From Primulina eburnea (lineage: Eukaryota; Streptophyta; Magnoliopsida; Lamiales; Gesneriaceae), in assembly GCF_022965805.1 (NCBI RefSeq), contig NW_027330913.1:62001-126000 (forward strand): 64,000 nucleotides of DNA, written 5' to 3'. Made by a program: the position numbers and the translations under genes. Shown here one piece after another: positions 50,001 to 61,300 of the stretch (position 1 is its first letter; the number at the start of each line of letters is the position of its first letter). The notes under the pieces were generated by a model that worked only from the letters and a program-made list of their open reading frames with translations, had not been told where the DNA came from and made no database searches.

Positions 50001-50580
50001 GTTGTTGTGGATAGATTCTCTAAGATGGCACATTTTATAGCTTGTCATAAACCGATGATGCTTCAAACATTGCGGATTTGTTCTTTAGAGAAGTCGTTAC
50101 GTTGCATGGCATGCCTAGGACTATTGTTTCTGGTCGCGATGTTAAATTCTTGAGTTACTTTTGGAAGACTTTATGGGCTAAACTTGGCACAAAATTGTTG
50201 TTTTCTACTACTTGTCATCCTCAAACGGATGGACAAACTGAAGTTGTCAATAGAACTTTGGGAACACTTTTGCGTGCTATTCTTCAAAGAACTTGGATTG
50301 ACATTTCTATAGACTTTATTTTGGGGTTGCCTAGGACTAAGAAGGGGAGGGATTCTATTTTTTTGGTTGTGGATAGATTATATAAGATGGCACATTTTAT
50401 AGCTTGTCATAAAACCGATGATGCTTCAAACATTGCGGATTTGTTCTTTAGAGAAGTCGTTACGTTGCATGGCATGCCTAGGACTATTGTTTCTGTCCGC
50501 GATGTTAAATTCTTGAGTAACTTTTGGAAGACTTTTAGGGCAAAAATTGACACAAAATTGTTGTTTTCTACTACTTGTCA
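47028..50580 (+). repeat. Satellite array: hybrid unit, eight R units and a degenerate unit cut by the gypsy element
   Basis: The unit at 47028 mixes X and R markers (CCCAGGACTATGAAGG with GTGGATAG). R units start at 47392, 47756, 48120, 48484, 48848, 49212, 49575 and 49938. The unit at 50300 is diverged (CTATAGAC, TTTTTTGG, TTATATAAG, GTCCGCG, TTTTAGGGC) and is interrupted at 50580. Its remainder is at 58363-58443. 50576-50580 is TGTCA, the left target duplication. Confidence 0.92.
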
Positions 50581-50780
50581 TGTAATAGCCGAGCCCGGTG
50601 TACGGTACGATTTAAGTTTCGTTTGTTATTTGGGATATTTGATTAGATGTTCAGAGTTGTATTTTTGGGCGATAGTATTGTTAGTTTTATTGTCTTGAAG
50701 TGTTAGTTGATGTTGGTTGTTCGTTTCAGAGTTTCGGATCGATTTTAGTTGCATTGGAGGTGAGCTTGGCCGTGACCTTA

Positions 50781-51008
50781 GTGCACCCGCGGTAGTGCAA
50801 GGAGTGCACCCGCGGTCGACTGTTCCAGTTTTTGTGTTGGAGGGCCGTAGCATCACCGCACCCGCGGTGATGCAGTGACCGCACCCGCGGTGTGTAGCGC
50901 ACCCGCGGTGCTTGCAGTACCGCACCCGCGGTGTCTGTGGTTCAGGATTTTTGTGGACTGCCGAAAGCTCAGCGCACCCGCGGTCCTTGTGTTGGCGCAC
51001 CCGCGGTG
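50781..51008 (+). repeat. GC-rich short repeat with GCACCCGCGGT core inside the gypsy 5' LTR
   Basis: Eight copies of GCACCCGCGGT, centred on the palindrome CCGCGG, are spaced irregularly by about 18-52 bp. The 3' LTR has a matching block at 56976-57200 with several degenerate copies (CCGCGCT, GCCCCTGCGGT). The high CG content suggests a methylation target or a regulatory segment, but that is inference. A 166-aa minus-strand ORF here (50626-51126) follows from the repeat and is not a gene. Confidence 0.8.
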
Positions 51009-51864
51009 AAGGTATGGGCGAGATATTTAGTCGATTTTGGAGTGGTTGGCCATCACTTTTCCTTTTTCTTTCCTTCTCATTTTCGCATTTCTCTCCATTG
51101 CAAGGGTTTTTGGTCATTTCTTTCACTTCCTATCTTCGATTCAAGCGTTTGTTTGGAATTTCGACTTGAGTTCGACGTTCTCCTTGGTGCTAGGAAGCTT
51201 GGGTAAGTTTTTGGTGCGATTCTGTTAAGGTTGTAAATTAAGAGTTGTTTAGGTTGGTTGTTTATGTGGATTTATGGATTATTTAGCTTGTAATCTTGGA
51301 TATTTAGTTGATATTGGTGTTATTTGTGGATTATTTGTTGTAGGTGGTGATCAAGAGCTAAGTTGAGGTGTTTGTTGTGGTTTGTAAGTGGAAATTCATT
51401 CCTTTTGCTCACATGATTTTATATGTATGTGTTTCAAAGAGTTTATTGTGTTATTCCCTTTCATTTGATCCATAGTATGTATTGTTATATGTATTGGAGG
51501 CATTGTATGTCTCATTATTGATTAAAGGGAATACAAAGAGATATATAGAGTTCAAAGTGATTGTTAAAACCAGAGAAGAGTTTAAATGTTTTCGGATTGA
51601 TAAATACATAGTCAGAGATTGCATGCAATATTAGATGATCATCGCCCAGAGGCTTATATCCCTCAGAGTTATCGGTATTTATATCGATTTGGGATACGAG
51701 CAACCCCAGAGCAGAGATACTATTGATATCAATCCCCAGAGCAAAAGAGAAATACCATCATATTTTATGCTATTGCTATATTATTGATATTCAGAGTTTA
51801 CAGTTCAGAGTTGATGGTATTTATGATTTCAAAGAGATGTTTTACAGAGTTATTGTTCATTGTT

Positions 51865-51872
51865 ATATAAGA
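51865..51872 (+). promoter_or_regulatory. Possible TATA box in the gypsy 5' LTR
   Basis: TATATAAG lies about 300 bp upstream of the LTR end. The sequence is also present in the 3' LTR. No other promoter evidence is visible, so the call is tentative. Confidence 0.35.
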
Positions 51873-52170
51873 GTTCCACTTGCTGAGATTTATTCTCATT
51901 TCAGTTATTTTCATGTGATGCAGATCAGAGTGGTGCCTCGGGACGTTGACTGTAGATCGGGGGTCATATGCATACACCGTTGGAAGGAGGATTTTGGCAT
52001 GATCATAGGAATGATATTTTGTTTTTGTTATGTCATTTAAATGATCATGTATTTATTTTGTAAAGATATTTGATGAAATGTATTTTGAAACTCCTTCCGT
52101 ATATTTTAAAGAGAAAATTTTATTTCCGCTGCGTATTTATTTTAAAAGAGGATCGGGGTGTCACATTTAG

Positions 52171-52182
52171 TGGTATCAGAGC
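52171..52182 (+). other. Primer binding site, initiator Met tRNA, gypsy element
   Basis: TGGTATCAGAGC is 5 bp after the 5' LTR end and is complementary to the 3' end of initiator methionine tRNA. Confidence 0.95.
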
Positions 52183-52301
52183 GGTGTTCTTCGGACCAAT
52201 GCATATGACTTCGTCTACTTTCAACTGTCCGGGTATGTTTTCTTTGCATCTATCTATTGTTATGTATTGATTGGTATCTTGTGAGCATTGTAGAGTAGAG
52301 G

Positions 52302-55300
52302 ATGCCTCCTAAGCGTAAGGCGTCAGAGGGGGAGGATAGTTCGTCCTCGAGAGTTGTCGACGAGTTCGGCAAGTTACTGAAGGAGCAGGCTAAGGTTCAC
52401 AGTGAGCAGATCCAGCAGTTGCTTAGACTGCAAGGAGCAGGCCAGGGCAGAGACCAAGGTAGGGGGCAGGTTGCTCCAGTAGCAGTTGGTTCTGATGCTA
52501 TCTTTTCTGCGTTTAAGAGGATGGATCCACCCGAGTTTCCAGGCAGCTCCGATCCTTTAGCTGCAGTAGAGTGGGTCAAGGCTTTGGAGGCGATTTTTGA
52601 TCATCTCCACTATGAGGACAGAGACCGTATCAGTTGTGCTGTTTTCATGCTGGTTAAAGCTGCACGTTTGTGGTGGAATGCGACCAAGGTTGGCATTGAT
52701 GTTTCTACTTTGAAGTGGTCTGAGTTTACTGAGCTTTTCTACGACAAGTACTTTCCTGATGCACTGCGAGCGAGGAAGGTCACAGAGTTCTTGGAGCTTC
52801 GTCAGGGGAGCTTGAATGTGGACGAGTATATTCTCAGGTTCGAGGAGGGTTGCCTTTTTGCTCCGTACATTGCTACCAGTGATAAAGATAAAGGTGCTCA
52901 CTTCATTCGAGGCCTTAGAGCGGAGATCAGGCGTGATATCAATATGTCCAAGGCTGTGACTTTCAAGGAGATTGTGTCCAAGGCGTTGCTAGCAGAGCAG
53001 GACGAGAAGGATATCGCCAGGGAGAGACAGGCGAGGCACCAGGCTAATGTTCAAAGAGGCCAGAGTTCAGGTCAGCGTGGCAGAGATCGATTCAAGGGGA
53101 AGGGCAAGGTGGATCAGAGTCCTAGGCCACCGTCAGTGCCAGTTGCTCCGTCTGATTCTGAGAGATCTTTGTGTCCCAAGTGTAGCAGACCTCATCGTGG
53201 AGAGTGTAGATTTGGCACTCGTTCTTGTTATCGTTGTGGCATGCCAGGCCATATTTCCAGAGATTGTCCTAGGGGAGCTAGCCAGGAGAAGGTGCAGGGT
53301 CGTATCTTTTCGATGACTAAGGAAGGTATTAATCGTAATTCTTCTGTAATCTCTAGTTCCATTTTAATTTCAGGCAGAGTAGCTACTACTTTGATTGATA
53401 CTGGTGCTACTCATTCTTTTATGTCTGAATTGTTTTTGAGATCTTTGGGTATAGTTCCTTCTGTTATTCCCCTTCAGCTTAGTGTTGTTTTGCCTTCGGG
53501 AGATGTTTTGTGCCCGACTTCCATAGTGTATGCGTGCCCCGTTCGTTTTGTTGATCGAGAGGTCTTTGCTGATTTGATTGTGATCCCGATGGTTGCCTTT
53601 GATGTTATTCTTGGCATGGATTGGCTGTCGACCTATCGTGCTGTTATTGATTGCGTTGCTAAGACGGTGACTTTTGCAGATGATGGCCAGGGAGGAGTTC
53701 TCGCCAGCTCAGGTACTTCGCTGGTCCTTCCTTTTATTTCGTGTCTTGATGCTGAGAGGCTATTGTGTAGAGGTTGTGATGTTTTTCTAGCATCTGTTGT
53801 GGATATGGATAGACTGATTAAGTTGAATATTGATGATATTGATGTGGTGAGGGAGTTTGCGGATGTGTTTGAGGATGATGTTCCGGGTTTGCCGCCGGAT
53901 AGAGATGTAGAGTTTGTTATTGATCTTGCTCCAGGTACGGTTCCTATTTCTAAGGCTCCGTATAGGATGGCTCCTACCGAGATGAAAGAGTTGAAGACGC
54001 AGTTGCAGGATCTTCTAGATAAGGGTTTCATTCGTCCGAGTTCTTCGCCTTGGGGAGCTCCGGTTCTATTTGTTAAGAAGAAGGACGGGTCTTTGCGTCT
54101 GTGTATCGATTACAGAGAGCTCAACAAAGTGACGATCAAGAACAAGTATCCGTTGCCACGGATTGACGATCTATTTGACCAACTCCAGGGTGCCACTGTT
54201 TTCTCGAAGATTGATCTTCGGTCTGGCTACTATCAGTTGAAGGTTAGGGAGTCTGATATCCCTAAGACGGCTTTCAGGACCAGGTATGGTCACTATGAGT
54301 TTCTCGTGATGTCTTTTGGTTTGACCAATGCCCCTTCTGTTTTCATGGACCTGATGAACCGTGTGTTCAAGCCGTATTTGGATAGCTTCGTCATTGTCTT
54401 TATCGACGATATATTGATCTATTCCAAGACCAGAGAGCTTCATTCAGAGCATCTCAGAGTTGTTCTCCAGTTGCTGAGAGAGCGGAGGTTGTTTGCTAAG
54501 TTGAAGAAGTGTGAGTTTTGGCTGGATCAGATTTCTTTTCTAGGCCATGTCGTTTCGAGGGATGGCATTGCTGTTGATCCGATGAAGATAGAGGCGATTC
54601 AGAAGTGGCCTATTCCTACGACTGTTTCAGAGGTACGCAGTTTCCTTGGTTTGGCGGGTTATTATCGTCGTTTTATTTCGGATTTTTCCAAGATTGCCCT
54701 GCCATTGTCCAATCTGACAAGGAAGACTGTGAAGTTCGAGTGGTCTATAGATTGCCAGAGCGCATTTCAGGAGTTGAAGGATAGATTGACGTCAGCTCCT
54801 ATTCTCGCATTGCCCAGTGGTTCAGAGGATTTTGTGGTCTTTACCGATGCGTCGAAGAAGGGTCTCGGTGCAGTGTTGATGCAGAGAGGTAAGGTCATTG
54901 CCTATGCTTCTCGCCAGTTGAAGGATTATGAGAAGAATTATCCGACGCACGATTTGGAGCTAGCAGCTGTGGTTTTCGCCCTTAAGATTTGGAGACATTA
55001 TCTGTATGGCGAAAAGTGTGAGATCTTCACAGACCACAAGAGTTTGAAGTATCTGTTCTCGCAGAAAGAGCTCAATATGCGGCAGAGGAGGTGGTTAGAG
55101 CTTGTCAAGGATTACGATGTAACTATCAGTTATCACCCAGGGAAGGCGAATGTTGTGGCTGATGCTTTAAGCCGCAAGTCGAGTGTTTCATTGAGTTCTT
55201 TGATTCAGAGACCGTTACTGATGGATTTGCAGAGAGAGGATATTGATCTGGTGATTCCAGGCACCATTGCTCGTCTTTCAGCGTTAGTTATTCGATCTTC

Positions 55301-56732
55301 ATTGACGGACAGGATTCGTAGAGAGCAGTCGACTGATGTTCAGTTGACAGAGTTGAGAGATAGAGCAGAGATTAGAGGTAATTCAGAGTTTGCCTTGAAT
55401 GGTGATGGTTTGGTGACTTTCAGAGGTCGTATTTGTGTTCCTTCTGGCGACGATATTCGTAGAGATATTCTGACAGAGGCTCATACCGCGCCGTATTCGA
55501 TTCATCCAGGCAGTACGAAGATGTATCAGGATCTTCGTCGACTCTACTGGTGGCCAGGTATGAAGAAGGATGTTGCCGTGTTCATTTCTCAGTGCCTTAC
55601 TTGTCAGCAGGTGAAGATTGAGCACCAGAGACCTGCTGGGACATTGTTGTCGTTGCCGATTCCTCAGTGGAAGTGGGAGCATATTACGATGGATTTCGTG
55701 ACTGGTCTTCCCAGAGTGCGGAGAGGTTTCAATTCTATTTGGGTTATCGTTGATAGATTGACTAAGTCAGCGCACTTTCTTCCAGTCAAGACGACGTATT
55801 CGATGAACCAGTATGCCGAGGACTACATAGCAGAGATTGTCAGACTTCATGGTGTTCCTGTGTCGATCGTGTCTGATCGTGACCCCAGATTTACTTCAGA
55901 GTTTTGGAAGAGTTTGCACAGAGCTATGGGTTCGCGATTAGCGTTCAGTACAGCCTATCATCCTCAGAGTGATGGTCAGTCAGAGAGAGTCATTCAGATT
56001 CTTGAGGATATGCTCAGAGCGTGTACTATAGACTTTCCAGGTAGCTGGGATTCTTTGTTGCCTTTGGCTGAGTTCACTTATAATAATAGCTACCAGGCGA
56101 CGATTGGCATGGCACCGTATGAGGCACTTTATGGCAGGAAGTGCAGGTCTCCCTTGTATTGGGACGAGGTTGGTGAGAGGAAGATGTTGGGACCAGAGTT
56201 GGTCCAGCAGACTGCTGATGTTGTTGCTGTTATCAGAGAAAGGATGAAGACTGCCCAGTCCAGACAGAAGAGCTATGCAGATGTTCGTCGCAGACCTTTG
56301 CAGTTCGAGATTGGCGACCACGTGTTTCTGAAGATAGCACCTCTCAAGGGTGTGATGAGATTTGGCAAGAAGGGCAAGTTGAGTCCTAGATTTATTGGTC
56401 CATTCGAGATTTTGGACAGAGTTGGTGACAGAGCCTACAGATTAGCCCTACCTCCAGATCTTGACAGAGTTCATAATGTGTTTCACGTTTCGATGCTCAG
56501 GAAGTATGTTGCAGATCCTTCCCATGTTCTACGCCATGAGCCATTGGACTTGACGCCGAATTTGACATATCAAGAGATTCCGATTCAGATTTTGGATCGC
56601 ACAGTTAGAGTTCTGAGGAACAAAGAGATCGGCATTGTCAAAGTTCTTTGGAGGAACCATTTGTTAGAGGAGGCTACGTGGGAACCAGAGGATGAGATGA
56701 GAGAGAAGTATCCTGAGTTGTTCGTGCCGTGA
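52302..56732 (+). CDS. Intact gag-pol polyprotein of a Tekay/Del-type chromovirus
   Basis: 1476-aa single ORF, starting at the first ATG after the primer site ([12 protein letters not shown]). Seen in order: a retrotransposon gag domain (about 70-240); a basic linker; a zinc knuckle [14 protein letters not shown] (309-322); aspartic protease with DTG (Asp366); reverse transcriptase with [20 protein letters not shown] (from 604) and FIDD (Asp702, Asp703); RNase H with FTDAS (Asp849) and [10 protein letters not shown]; the integrase zinc-binding domain (His1061 region to the CLTC cysteines near 1095); the integrase triad Asp1131, Asp1192 and Glu1228 with D35E spacing; and a chromodomain-like tail (1430-1476) with VKVLW and EEATWE. 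All catalytic residues are present and no stop or frameshift was seen, so the element may be competent. The chromodomain is thought to steer integration to heterochromatin, which fits its place in a satellite. Neighbours are its own LTRs only. Confidence 0.96.
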   Translation: MPPKRKASEGEDSSSSRVVDEFGKLLKEQAKVHSEQIQQLLRLQGAGQGRDQGRGQVAPVAVGSDAIFSAFKRMDPPEFPGSSDPLAAVEWVKALEAIFDHLHYEDRDRISCAVFMLVKAARLWWNATKVGIDVSTLKWSEFTELFYDKYFPDALRARKVTEFLELRQGSLNVDEYILRFEEGCLFAPYIATSDKDKGAHFIRGLRAEIRRDINMSKAVTFKEIVSKALLAEQDEKDIARERQARHQANVQRGQSSGQRGRDRFKGKGKVDQSPRPPSVPVAPSDSERSLCPKCSRPHRGECRFGTRSCYRCGMPGHISRDCPRGASQEKVQGRIFSMTKEGINRNSSVISSSILISGRVATTLIDTGATHSFMSELFLRSLGIVPSVIPLQLSVVLPSGDVLCPTSIVYACPVRFVDREVFADLIVIPMVAFDVILGMDWLSTYRAVIDCVAKTVTFADDGQGGVLASSGTSLVLPFISCLDAERLLCRGCDVFLASVVDMDRLIKLNIDDIDVVREFADVFEDDVPGLPPDRDVEFVIDLAPGTVPISKAPYRMAPTEMKELKTQLQDLLDKGFIRPSSSPWGAPVLFVKKKDGSLRLCIDYRELNKVTIKNKYPLPRIDDLFDQLQGATVFSKIDLRSGYYQLKVRESDIPKTAFRTRYGHYEFLVMSFGLTNAPSVFMDLMNRVFKPYLDSFVIVFIDDILIYSKTRELHSEHLRVVLQLLRERRLFAKLKKCEFWLDQISFLGHVVSRDGIAVDPMKIEAIQKWPIPTTVSEVRSFLGLAGYYRRFISDFSKIALPLSNLTRKTVKFEWSIDCQSAFQELKDRLTSAPILALPSGSEDFVVFTDASKKGLGAVLMQRGKVIAYASRQLKDYEKNYPTHDLELAAVVFALKIWRHYLYGEKCEIFTDHKSLKYLFSQKELNMRQRRWLELVKDYDVTISYHPGKANVVADALSRKSSVSLSSLIQRPLLMDLQREDIDLVIPGTIARLSALVIRSSLTDRIRREQSTDVQLTELRDRAEIRGNSEFALNGDGLVTFRGRICVPSGDDIRRDILTEAHTAPYSIHPGSTKMYQDLRRLYWWPGMKKDVAVFISQCLTCQQVKIEHQRPAGTLLSLPIPQWKWEHITMDFVTGLPRVRRGFNSIWVIVDRLTKSAHFLPVKTTYSMNQYAEDYIAEIVRLHGVPVSIVSDRDPRFTSEFWKSLHRAMGSRLAFSTAYHPQSDGQSERVIQILEDMLRACTIDFPGSWDSLLPLAEFTYNNSYQATIGMAPYEALYGRKCRSPLYWDEVGERKMLGPELVQQTADVVAVIRERMKTAQSRQKSYADVRRRPLQFEIGDHVFLKIAPLKGVMRFGKKGKLSPRFIGPFEILDRVGDRAYRLALPPDLDRVHNVFHVSMLRKYVADPSHVLRHEPLDLTPNLTYQEIPIQILDRTVRVLRNKEIGIVKVLWRNHLLEEATWEPEDEMREKYPELFVP

Positions 56733-56759
56733 CGTCAATTTCGCGGACGAAATTCCCTT

Positions 56760-56772
56760 AAGGGGGGGAGAT
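56760..56772 (+). other. Polypurine tract of the gypsy element
   Basis: AAGGGGGGGAGAT lies directly before the TG of the 3' LTR, 27 bp after the stop codon of gag-pol. It is the plus-strand primer. Confidence 0.9.
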
Positions 56773-58357
56773 TGTAATAGCCGAGTCCGGTGTACGGTAC
56801 GATTTAAGTTTCGTTTGTTATTTGGGATATTTGATTAGATGTTCAGAGTTGTATTTTTGGGCTATAGTATTGTTAGTTTTATTGTCTTGAGGTGTTAGTT
56901 GATGTTGGTTGTTCGTTTCAGAGTTTCGGATCGATTCTAGTTGCATGGGAATAGTGCTTGGCCGTGGCTTGAGTGCACCCGCGCTCTTAACTGGAGTGCC
57001 CCCGCGGTGTACTGTGCTGTTTTGGAGTTGGAATGCCGTGAGCACACCGCACCCGCGGTGATGTAGAGACCGCCCCTGCGGTAGGAGACCGCACCCGCGC
57101 TGTTTGCGTCGCCGCACCCGCGCTGTTCGTGTTCCAGAATTTTTGAGAATGCCGTAAGCTCATGCGCACCCGCGGTCCTTGTGTTGGCGCACCCGCGGTG
57201 AAGGTATGGGCGAGATATTTAAGCTCGATTTTGGAGTGGTTGGCCATACTTTTCCTTTTCTTTCCTCTCATTCTCGACTTTTCTCTCCATTTCTAGGGTT
57301 TTTGGTCATTTCTTTCACTTCCTATCTTCGATTCAAGCGTTTGTTTGGAATTTCGACTTGAGTTCGACGTTCTCCTTGGTGCTAGGAAGCTTGGGTAAGT
57401 TTTTGGTGCGATTCTGTTAAGGTTGTAAATTAAGAGTTGTTTAGGTTGGTTGTTTATGTGGATTTATGGATTATTTAGCTTGTAATCTTGGATATTTAGT
57501 TGATATTGGTGTTATTTGTGGATTATTTGTTGTAGGTGGTGATCAAGAGCTAAGTTGAGGTGTTTGTTGTGGTTTGTAAGTGGAAATTCATTCCTTTTGC
57601 TCACATGATTTTATATGTATGTGTTTCAAAGAGTTTATTGTGTTATTCCCTTTCATTTGATCCATAGTATGTATTGTTATATGTATTGGAGGCATTGTAT
57701 GTCTCATTATTGATTAAAGGGAATACAAAGAGATATATAGAGTTCAAAGTGATTGTTAAAACCAGAGAAGAGTTTAAATGTTTTCGGATTGATAAATACA
57801 TAGTCAGAGATTGCATGCAATATTAGATGATCATCGCCCAGAGGCTTATATCCCTCAGAGTTATCGGTATTTATATCGATTTGGGATACGAGCAACCCCA
57901 GAGCAGAGATACTATTGATATCAATCCCCAGAGCAAAAGAGAAATACCATCATATTTTATGCTATTGCTATATTATTGATATTCAGAGTTTACAGTTCAG
58001 AGTTGATGGTATTTATGATTTCAAAGAGATGTTTTACAGAGTTATTGTTCATTGTTATATAAGAGTTCCACTTGCTGAGATTTATTCTCATTTCAGTTAT
58101 TTTCATGTGATGCAGATCAGAGTGGTGCCTCGGGACGTTGACTGTAGATCGGGGGTCATATGCATACACCGTTGGAAGGAGGATTTTGGCATGATCATAG
58201 GAATGATGTTTTGTTTTTGTTATGTCATTTAAATGATCATGTATTTATTTTGTAAAGATATTTGATGAAATGTATTTTGAAACTCCTTCCGTATATTTTA
58301 AAGAGAAATTTTATTTCCGCTGCGTATTTATTTTAAAAGAGGATCCGGGGTGTCACA
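56773..58357 (+). repeat. 3' LTR of the gypsy element
   Basis: 1585 bp, TG...CA, followed by TGTCA (58358-58362). It matches the 5' LTR almost base for base from about 57300 on. At 56940-57250 it differs by many substitutions and small indels, including changed copies of the GCACCCGCGGT repeat. Confidence 0.93.
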
Positions 58358-61300
58358 TGTCATCCTCAACGGTGACAAACTGAAGGTTGTCAATAGAACT
58401 TTGGGAACACTTTTGCGTGCTATTCTTAAAAAGAACTTGGATTGACATTTCTATGACTTTATTTTGGGGTTGCCTTGGACTAAGAAGGGGAGGGATTCTA
58501 TTTTGTTGTTGTGGATAGATTCTCTAAGATGGCACATTTTATAGCTTGTCATAAAACCGATGATGCTTCAAACATTGCGGATTTGTTCTTTAGAGAAGTC
58601 GTTAGGTTGCGTGTTATGCCTAGGACTATTTTTCTGGTCGTGATGTTAAATTCTTGAGTTACTTTTGGAAGACTTTATGGGCTAACTTGGCACAAATTGT
58701 TGTTTTCTACTACTTGTCATCCTCAAACGGATGGACAAACTGAAGTTGTCAATAGAACTTTGGGAACACTTTTGCGTGCTATTCTTAAAAAGAACTTGGA
58801 TTGACATTTCTATGGACTTTATTTTGGGGTTGCCTAGGACTAAGAAGGGGAGGGATTCTATTTTGTTGTTGTGGATAGATTCTCTAAGATGGCACATTTT
58901 ATAGCTTGTCATAAAACCGATGATGCTTCAAACATTGCGGATTTGTTCTTTAGAGAAGTCGTTAGGTTGCATGGCATGCCTAGGACTATTGTTTCTGGTC
59001 GCGATGTTAAATTCTTGAGTTACTTTTGGAAGACTTTATGGGCTAAACTTGGCACAAAATTGTTGTTTTCTACTACTTGTCATCCTCAAACGGATGGACA
59101 AACTGAAGTTGTCAATAGAACTTTGGGAACACTTTTGCGTGCTATTCTTAAAAAGAACTTGGATTGACATTTCTATGGACTTTATTTTGGGGTTGCCTAG
59201 GACTAAGAAGGGGAGGGATTCTATTTTTGTTGTTGTGGATAGATTCTCTAAGATGGCACATTTTATAGCTTGTCATAAAACCGATGATGCTTCAAACATT
59301 GCGGATTTGTTCTTTAGAGAAGTCGTTAGGTTGCATGGCATGCCTAGGACTATTGTTTCTGGTCGCGATGTTAAATTCTTGAGTTACTTTTGGAAGACTT
59401 TATGGGCTAAACTTGGCACAAAATTGTTGTTTTCTACTACTTGTCATCCTCAAACGGATGGACAAACTGAAGTTGTCAATAGAACTTTGGGAACACTTTT
59501 GCGTGCTATTCTTAAAAAGAACTTGGATTGACATTTCTATGGACTTTATTTTGGGGTTGCCTAGGACTAAGAAGGGGAGGGATTCTATTTTTGTTGTTGT
59601 GGATAGATTCTCTAAGATGGCACATTTTATAGCTTGTCATAAAACCGATGATGCTTCAAACATTGCGGATTTGTTCTTTAGAGAAGTCGTTAGGTTGCAT
59701 GGCATGCCTAGGACTATTGTTTCTGGTCGCGATGTTAAATTCTTGAGTTACTTTTGGAAGACTTTATGGGCTAAACTTGGCACAAAATTGTTGTTTTCTA
59801 CTACTTGTCATCCTCAAACGGATGGACAAACTGAAGTTGTCAATAGAACTTTGGGAACACTTTTGCGTGCTATTCTTAAAAAGAACTTGGATTGACATTT
59901 CTATGGACTTTATTTTGGGGTTGCCTAGGACTAAGAAGGGGAGGGATTCTATTTTTGTTGTTGTGGATAGATTCTCTAAGATGGCACATTTTATAGCTTG
60001 TCATAAAACCGATGATGCTTCAAACATTGCGGATTTGTTCTTTAGAGAAGTCGTTAGGTTGCATGGCATGCCTAGGACTATTGTTTCTGGTCGCGATGTT
60101 AAATTCTTGAGTTACTTTTGGAAGACTTTATGGGCTAAACTTGGCACAAAATTGTTGTTTTCTACTACTTGTCATCCTCAAACGGATGGACAAACTGAAG
60201 TTGTCAATAGAACTTTGGGAACACTTTTGCGTGCTATTCTTAAAAAGAACTTGGATTGACATTTCTATGGACTTTATTTTGGGGTTGCCTAGGACTAAGA
60301 AGGGGAGGGATTCTATTTTTGTTGTTGTGGATAGATTCTCTAAGATGGCACATTTTATAGCTTGTCATAAAACCGATGATGCTTCAAACATTGCGGATTT
60401 GTTCTTTAGAGAAGTCGTTAGGTTGCATGGCATGCCTAGGACTATTGTTTCTGGTCGCGATGTTAAATTCTTGAGTTACTTTTGGAAGACTTTATGGGCT
60501 AAACTTGGCACAAAATTGTTGTTTTCTACTACTTGTCATCCTCAAACGGATGGACAAACTGAAGTTGTCAATAGAACTTTGGGAACACTTTTGCGTGCTA
60601 TTCTTAAAAAGAACTTGGATTGACATTTCTATGGACTTTATTTTGGGGTTGCCTAGGACTAAGAAGGGGAGGGATTCTATTTTTGTTGTTGTGGATAGAT
60701 TCTCTAAGATGGCACATTTTATAGCTTGTCATAAAACCGATGATGCTTCAAACATTGCGGATTTGTTCTTTAGAGAAGTCGTTAGGTTGCATGGCATGCC
60801 TAGGACTATTGTTTCTGGTCGCGATGTTAAATTCTTGAGTTACTTTTGGAAGACTTTATGGGCTAAACTTGGCACAAAATTGTTGTTTTCTACTACTTGT
60901 CATCCTCAAACGGATGGACAAACTGAAGTTGTCAATAGAACTTTGGGAACACTTTTGCGTGCTATTCTTAAAAAGAACTTGGATTGACATTTCTATGGAC
61001 TTTATTTTGGGGTTGCCTAGGACTAAGAAGGGGAGGGATTCTATTTTTGTTGTTGTGGATAGATTCTCTAAGATGGCACATTTTATAGCTTGTCATAAAA
61101 CCGATGATGCTTCAAACATTGCGGATTTGTTCTTTAGAGAAGTCGTTAGGTTGCATGGCATGCCTAGGACTATTGTTTCTGGTCGCGATGTTAAATTCTT
61201 GAGTTACTTTTGGAAGACTTTATGGGCTAAACTTGGCACAAAATTGTTGTTTTCTACTACTTGTCATCCTCAAACGGATGGACAAACTGAAGTTGTCAAT

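Larger units (their letters stand above)
50581..52165 (+). repeat. 5' LTR of the gypsy element
   Basis: 1585 bp from TGTAATAGCC to GTGTCACA. It has a GC-rich minisatellite-like block (50781-51008) in an otherwise AT-rich sequence. From about 51100 to its end it is almost identical to the 3' LTR, but the minisatellite part is strongly different. A possible TATA box (TATATAAG) is at 51865-51872. Confidence 0.93.
50581..58357 (+). mobile_element. Complete Ty3/gypsy LTR retrotransposon, Tekay/Del-type chromovirus
   Basis: 7777 bp: 5' LTR 50581-52165, primer site 52171-52182, one gag-pol ORF 52302-56732, polypurine tract 56760-56772 and 3' LTR 56773-58357. Target duplications TGTCA are at 50576-50580 and 58358-58362, interrupting a satellite unit in its ACTTGTCATCC stretch. 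Reverse transcriptase precedes integrase, and a chromodomain-like C-terminus follows, which defines a chromovirus. The form of that tail and the GGACGAAATT...AAGGGGGGGAGATT ending are typical of the Tekay clade. Coding capacity looks intact. Confidence 0.95.

Noticed and set aside
50626..51126. Minus-strand 166-aa ORF in the gypsy 5' LTR
   Set aside because: It is composed of readings of the GCACCCGCGGT repeat, and the matching ORF in the 3' LTR is different and shorter.
51723..52040. 105-aa ORF in the gypsy LTR as a gene
   Set aside because: It is repeated in the 3' LTR (57915-58232), has no recognisable domain, and overlaps likely promoter sequence.
52302..56732. The resident gypsy element as the source of the satellite
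   Set aside because: Its integrase core differs at many positions from the satellite translation and has the normal SDRD. It lies in the satellite as a later insertion with target duplications.
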